Shown: positions 61,578 to 64,000 of the stretch, one piece after another
How the letters are laid out: each line of letters begins with the position of its first letter
Position numbering within the stretch: position 1 is the first letter of the stretch
Assembly: GCF_009883055.1 (NCBI RefSeq)
Contig: NZ_WWVR01000008.1
Coordinates: 33,576-97,575, forward strand
DNA: 64,000 nt
Direction: 5' to 3'
DNA from: Blautia sp. BIOML-A1
Lineage (GTDB): Bacteria; Bacillota; Clostridia; Lachnospirales; Lachnospiraceae
Notes under the pieces: generated by a model
What the model was told of the DNA's origin: nothing
The model's database searches: none
The model's input: the letters and a program-made list of their open reading frames with translations, nothing else
Translations under genes and position numbers: made by a program

Positions 61578-62780
61578 ATGCTTGCAATTTTTCTTGCACC
61601 GATTTATATTCTGCTCAATATCTATGTACTCCGATGGGGCTATCTGTGGATTGGAAACTGCCATCATCTGTTTCAATCCAGAATTTTTCGAATTATACTG
61701 ACAGTGATTTATACTTTGATTGCATTGACGCCTCTCACAGGATTTCTTATCCGGAAACCTGCTTTTCTGCACAGAATCCTCAAAATTACCAGTAACTATT
61801 TTCTTGGAATTTTTATGTATATACTCATGGTGCTTTTTTCCATCGATGTCGTAAGATTAATTCTGAAGTATGCCGTACATGCCTCCTGGATCCAGTCCAG
61901 GATCGTATTTGCTGCAGTTGGCGCGTGTTGTATCTGTATCGTTATTATAATCAGTTTTTCAGGAATTTATCATGCCAAACATATCAAAGTAACGCCGTAC
62001 AAAATTACAGTCGATAAATCGGCACCTGACATGGATTCCCTCCAAATAGTCCTGTTAGCTGATACACATTTTGGCTATAACTCCGGTGCCGTACATGCTC
62101 AGGAGATCGTTGATAAGATTAATGAACAAAATCCGGATCTTGTATGTATCGCAGGTGATATTTTTGATAATGAATATGACGCTGTCCGCGAACCTGAAAA
62201 AATATCAGAAATCCTGCGTACCATAAGATCAAAATATGGTGTTTACGCATGTTGGGGAAATCATGATCTGAATGAGCCTATCCTTGCAGGTTTCACCTTC
62301 AAACATAAAAAAGAAGATTCCAAACAGCTAAAGGATCCTCGCATGAAACGTTTTCTCCAAAACAGCAATATTCAACTTCTGGAAGATGAAGCTGTCCTTA
62401 TCGACAACAGCTTTTATGTAGTCGGACGAAAAGATGCCTCTCTGATCGAAAAAATAGAAGAAAAAAGAAAAACCCCTGCCCAGCTTACTCAAAAGCTGGA
62501 CAAGGATAAGACAATTATAGTTATTGATCATCAGCCAAAAGAACTTCAGGATATTGCTGATGCAGGTGTTGACCTTGATCTCTGCGGACATACTCATGAT
62601 GGACAGACATTTCCAGGAAACTTTACGGTTAAATTTCTCTGGGAAAATCCCTGTGGATATCTCCAAAAAGGATCTATGCATAACATTGTAACTTCCGGAT
62701 CCGGTGTCTGGGGACCAGCCATGAGAGTTGGCACCGACAGTGAAATCTGTACAATCAATCTAATCTTTTCAAATTCCTGA
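61578..62780 (+). CDS. Membrane-bound metallophosphoesterase
   Basis: 400 residues. About four N-terminal membrane segments (to about 140), then a calcineurin-like domain with all metal motifs: LADTHFG, AGDIFDNEYD, WGNHDLNEP, IDHQPKE, GHTHDGQTFPG. YkuE/YaeI type; some members cleave UDP-diacylglucosamine, but the substrate here is unknown. GGAGGG precedes the ATG at 61578. Confidence 0.9.
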   Translation: MLAIFLAPIYILLNIYVLRWGYLWIGNCHHLFQSRIFRIILTVIYTLIALTPLTGFLIRKPAFLHRILKITSNYFLGIFMYILMVLFSIDVVRLILKYAVHASWIQSRIVFAAVGACCICIVIIISFSGIYHAKHIKVTPYKITVDKSAPDMDSLQIVLLADTHFGYNSGAVHAQEIVDKINEQNPDLVCIAGDIFDNEYDAVREPEKISEILRTIRSKYGVYACWGNHDLNEPILAGFTFKHKKEDSKQLKDPRMKRFLQNSNIQLLEDEAVLIDNSFYVVGRKDASLIEKIEEKRKTPAQLTQKLDKDKTIIVIDHQPKELQDIADAGVDLDLCGHTHDGQTFPGNFTVKFLWENPCGYLQKGSMHNIVTSGSGVWGPAMRVGTDSEICTINLIFSNS

Positions 62781-62791
62781 CATCAGCCTTT

Positions 62792-62832
62792 ATACCGCTT
62801 TGCTGTTATTTAACAGAGAAGCGGTATTTTTA
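62792..62832 (+). terminator. Terminator after the metallophosphoesterase gene
   Basis: 9-bp stem ATACCGCTT (62792-62800) / AAGCGGTAT (62819-62827), followed by TTTTTAAT. Confidence 0.85.
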
Positions 62833-63097
62833 ATAATGCTCCACTTCTGTCACCCGGCCCTTTAATCCAGAAAAAGACTTTCTTTATAACGTAATTTCCC
62901 CTGAATAATATTCTATACATAGAAGAAGCAGTTATATTTCCCGCCGCATAATAAGGCATTCCCGACACATACTTTTTATTTTCTGTGCCTGCCATCACAG
63001 CCTGTCCCATACCTGGAAATAATCCTGCCTTCATGCTCATAATAAGGCAAAACACAGCAGCAGCAATCCTATGAAAACTTTCTCTTATTTTCTTCAT
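62810..63097 (-). CDS. Small secreted or membrane protein, function unknown
   Basis: 95 residues with a signal-like N-terminus (KKIRESFHRIAAAVFCLIMSM) and a strong site AAGGAGGGCC before the ATG at 63097. The last codons run into the terminator of the convergent gene. It may be the intact form or a truncated gene. No family recognised. Confidence 0.5.
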   Translation of the reverse strand: MKKIRESFHRIAAAVFCLIMSMKAGLFPGMGQAVMAGTENKKYVSGMPYYAAGNITASSMYRILFRGNYVIKKVFFWIKGPGDRSGALLKIPLLC

Positions 63098-63194
63098 AAG
63101 GCCCTCCTTTTCTTCCATGCAGAGGAATTGGGACTGCGCACTTCCCACTACTACGCATGTACTATAATATATGCGCAGTCAGACTTAAAAAGAA

Positions 63195-63224
63195 CAAAAA
63201 AAAGATACTGTCTTAAACAGTATC
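63195..63224 (-). terminator. Terminator of the rRNA-tRNA operon
   Basis: 8-bp stem GATACTGT / ACAGTATC, followed on the minus strand by a run of eight T. Confidence 0.88.
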
Positions 63225-63232
63225 CTTAATCA

Positions 63233-63305
63233 TGAGACATCGGGGATTCGAACCCCGGACAACTTGATTAAAAGTCAAGTGCTCTACCAACTGAGCTAAT
63301 ATCCC
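63233..63305 (-). tRNA. tRNA-Lys (UUU)
   Basis: Acceptor GGGATAT/ATGTCTC with G-U pairs, anticodon loop CTTTTAA, T-loop TTCGAAT. No encoded CCA. Last gene of the array. Confidence 0.93.
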
Positions 63306-63347
63306 ATATACAATTTTTGTTGCCTTGCAACTATCTTGCAAAGCAAA

Positions 63348-63420
<73 letters not shown>

Positions 63421-63424
63421 AAAA

Positions 63425-63498
63425 TAGCGGGAACAGGATTTGAACCTGTGACCTTCGGGTTATGAGCCCGACGAGCTTCCAGACTGCTCCACCCCGCG
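63425..63498 (-). tRNA. Initiator tRNA-fMet (CAU)
   Basis: Anticodon stem with three G-C pairs (TCGGG/CCCGA around CTCATAA), the initiator signature, and a CGCGGGGTGGAGCAG start with an unpaired first base. Confidence 0.94.
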
Positions 63499-63515
63499 GT
63501 AATTATGAAGTTAAA

Positions 63516-63588
63516 AGCCGATGATCGGACTCGAACCGATAACCTGCTGATTACAAATCAGCTGCTCTGCCAATTGAGCCACATCGGC
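63516..63588 (-). tRNA. tRNA-Thr (UGU)
   Basis: Acceptor GCCGATG/CATCGGC, anticodon loop TTTGTAA, T-loop TTCGAGT. Confidence 0.94.
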
Positions 63589-63609
63589 TTAGCCAATGAT
63601 AAGGCTTAG

Positions 63610-63691
63610 TGGGTGGAGAAGGATTCGAACCTTCGAAGGCGGTGCCAACAGATTTACAGTCTGCCCCCTTTGACCACTCGGGAATCCACCC
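63610..63691 (-). tRNA. tRNA-Tyr (GUA)
   Basis: 82-nt class II tRNA with a long variable arm. Acceptor GGGTGGA/TCCACCC, anticodon loop CTGTAAA. Confidence 0.94.
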
Positions 63692-63701
63692 TTAATGTAT
63701 A

Positions 63702-63774
63702 TGGGACCTATAGGGCTCGAACCTATGACCCTCTGCTTGTAAGGCAGATGCTCTCCCAGCTGAGCTAAGATCCC
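63702..63774 (-). tRNA. tRNA-Val (UAC)
   Basis: Acceptor GGGATCT/AGGTCCC, anticodon loop CTTACAA, T-loop TTCGAGC. Confidence 0.94.
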
Positions 63775-63782
63775 TTAAAAAA

Positions 63783-63856
63783 CGACCCAGATGAGACTCG
63801 AACTCACGACCTCCGCCGTGACAGGGCGGCGCTCTAACCAACTGAGCCACTGGGCC
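63783..63856 (-). tRNA. tRNA-Asp (GUC)
   Basis: Acceptor GGCCCAG/CTGGGTC, anticodon loop CTGTCAC, discriminator G. First tRNA after the 23S gene. Confidence 0.94.
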
Positions 63857-63941
63857 TTGCAAATTTCTTTGCTATAGAAGATTATCACATCTTCAAAACT
63901 ACATACATGTTGACTAAGCAATTATATCATAACCAAGCTTG

Positions 63942-64000
63942 TTGGTCAAGCCCTCACCCTATTAGTAGCAGTCAGCTCCATACGTTACCGTACTTCCACC
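63942..64000 (-). rRNA. 23S rRNA, 3' end (partial)
   Basis: On the minus strand the last 59 nt read GGTGGAAGTACGGTAACGTA and end in GGTGAGGGCTTGACCAA, the conserved 3' terminus of Firmicute 23S rRNA. The gene runs off the window. Between it and tRNA-Asp there are about 85 nt with no 5S rRNA. Confidence 0.9.

Overview
The window looks like a chromosomal segment of an anaerobic, spore-forming gut Firmicute of the Lachnospiraceae type. Supporting signs are SpoIID, SpoIIQ-like and SpoVT-like genes, small conserved proteins I associate with that family (the RDAC-type protein and the DUF6145-type protein), AGGAGG ribosome binding sites nearly everywhere, and a conjugative island of the kind common in Blautia/Dorea/Ruminococcus relatives. 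The genus is inference; no 16S sequence is present.

Layout. (1) 1-8,990, chromosome: a GH32 sucrose hydrolase with a promoter overlapped by a CcpA/LacI-like operator, glucose-6-phosphate isomerase behind a long hairpin-rich leader with two promoters, small flavin/PNPOx-like and unknown genes, a NifX/SlyD fusion protein, and a Ro60/TROVE-like von Willebrand protein. (2) About 8,990-39,300, a composite mobile island, nearly all on the minus strand. It begins beside the 3' stub of a broken XRE regulator. Module A (9,014-15,990) is a mobilizable element with a large serine recombinase, primase/helicase genes, a MOBQ relaxase, an oriT and an excisionase. Module B (15,990-22,250) is a second one: a truncated relaxase, DUF3847-type gene, oriT, a bacteriocin-type ABC transporter, TnpV and a serine recombinase that cuts the coupling-protein gene (virD4/traG) of the backbone. 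Module C (22,250-39,300) is the backbone of an integrative conjugative element: a traG fragment, pcfB, a 1,980-residue SpaA/Cna-B surface protein, secreted cargo proteins, sigma-like regulators, an XRE regulator with a palindromic operator, and a RepA_N/ParB/ParA replication-partition block with nine 23-bp iterons inside repA. (3) 39,381-53,761, housekeeping operons on the minus strand: greA-lysS, a seven-gene run from an rRNA methyltransferase through nfeD, an SPFH protein, argF, birA and dusB, then dnaE with pfkA, cvfB and an acyl-ACP thioesterase. (4) 53,951-63,100: a GNAT acetyltransferase, tRNA-Gln, pncB, DAHP synthase, spoVT-like, a hemolysin-III-type membrane protein, GIY-YIG, the SpoIIQ/SpoIID pair and a metallophosphoesterase. 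(5) 63,204-64,000: seven tRNA genes (Lys, Phe, fMet, Thr, Tyr, Val, Asp in coordinate order) directly downstream of the 3' end of a 23S rRNA gene, with no 5S gene between.

How the parts work together. Modules A and B each carry relaxase plus oriT but no complete mating channel, so they would depend on a helper. The backbone that could have been the helper has lost its coupling-protein C-terminus to module B, and no other channel genes (VirB4, VirB6, TraE and so on) are visible, so the island as seen cannot transfer by its own genes. The replication-partition block and regulatory genes look intact. Strongest leads for new biology are the structured leader upstream of pgi, the iteron array read in three frames, the paired MOBQ oriTs, and the serine recombinase fused in frame to traG.
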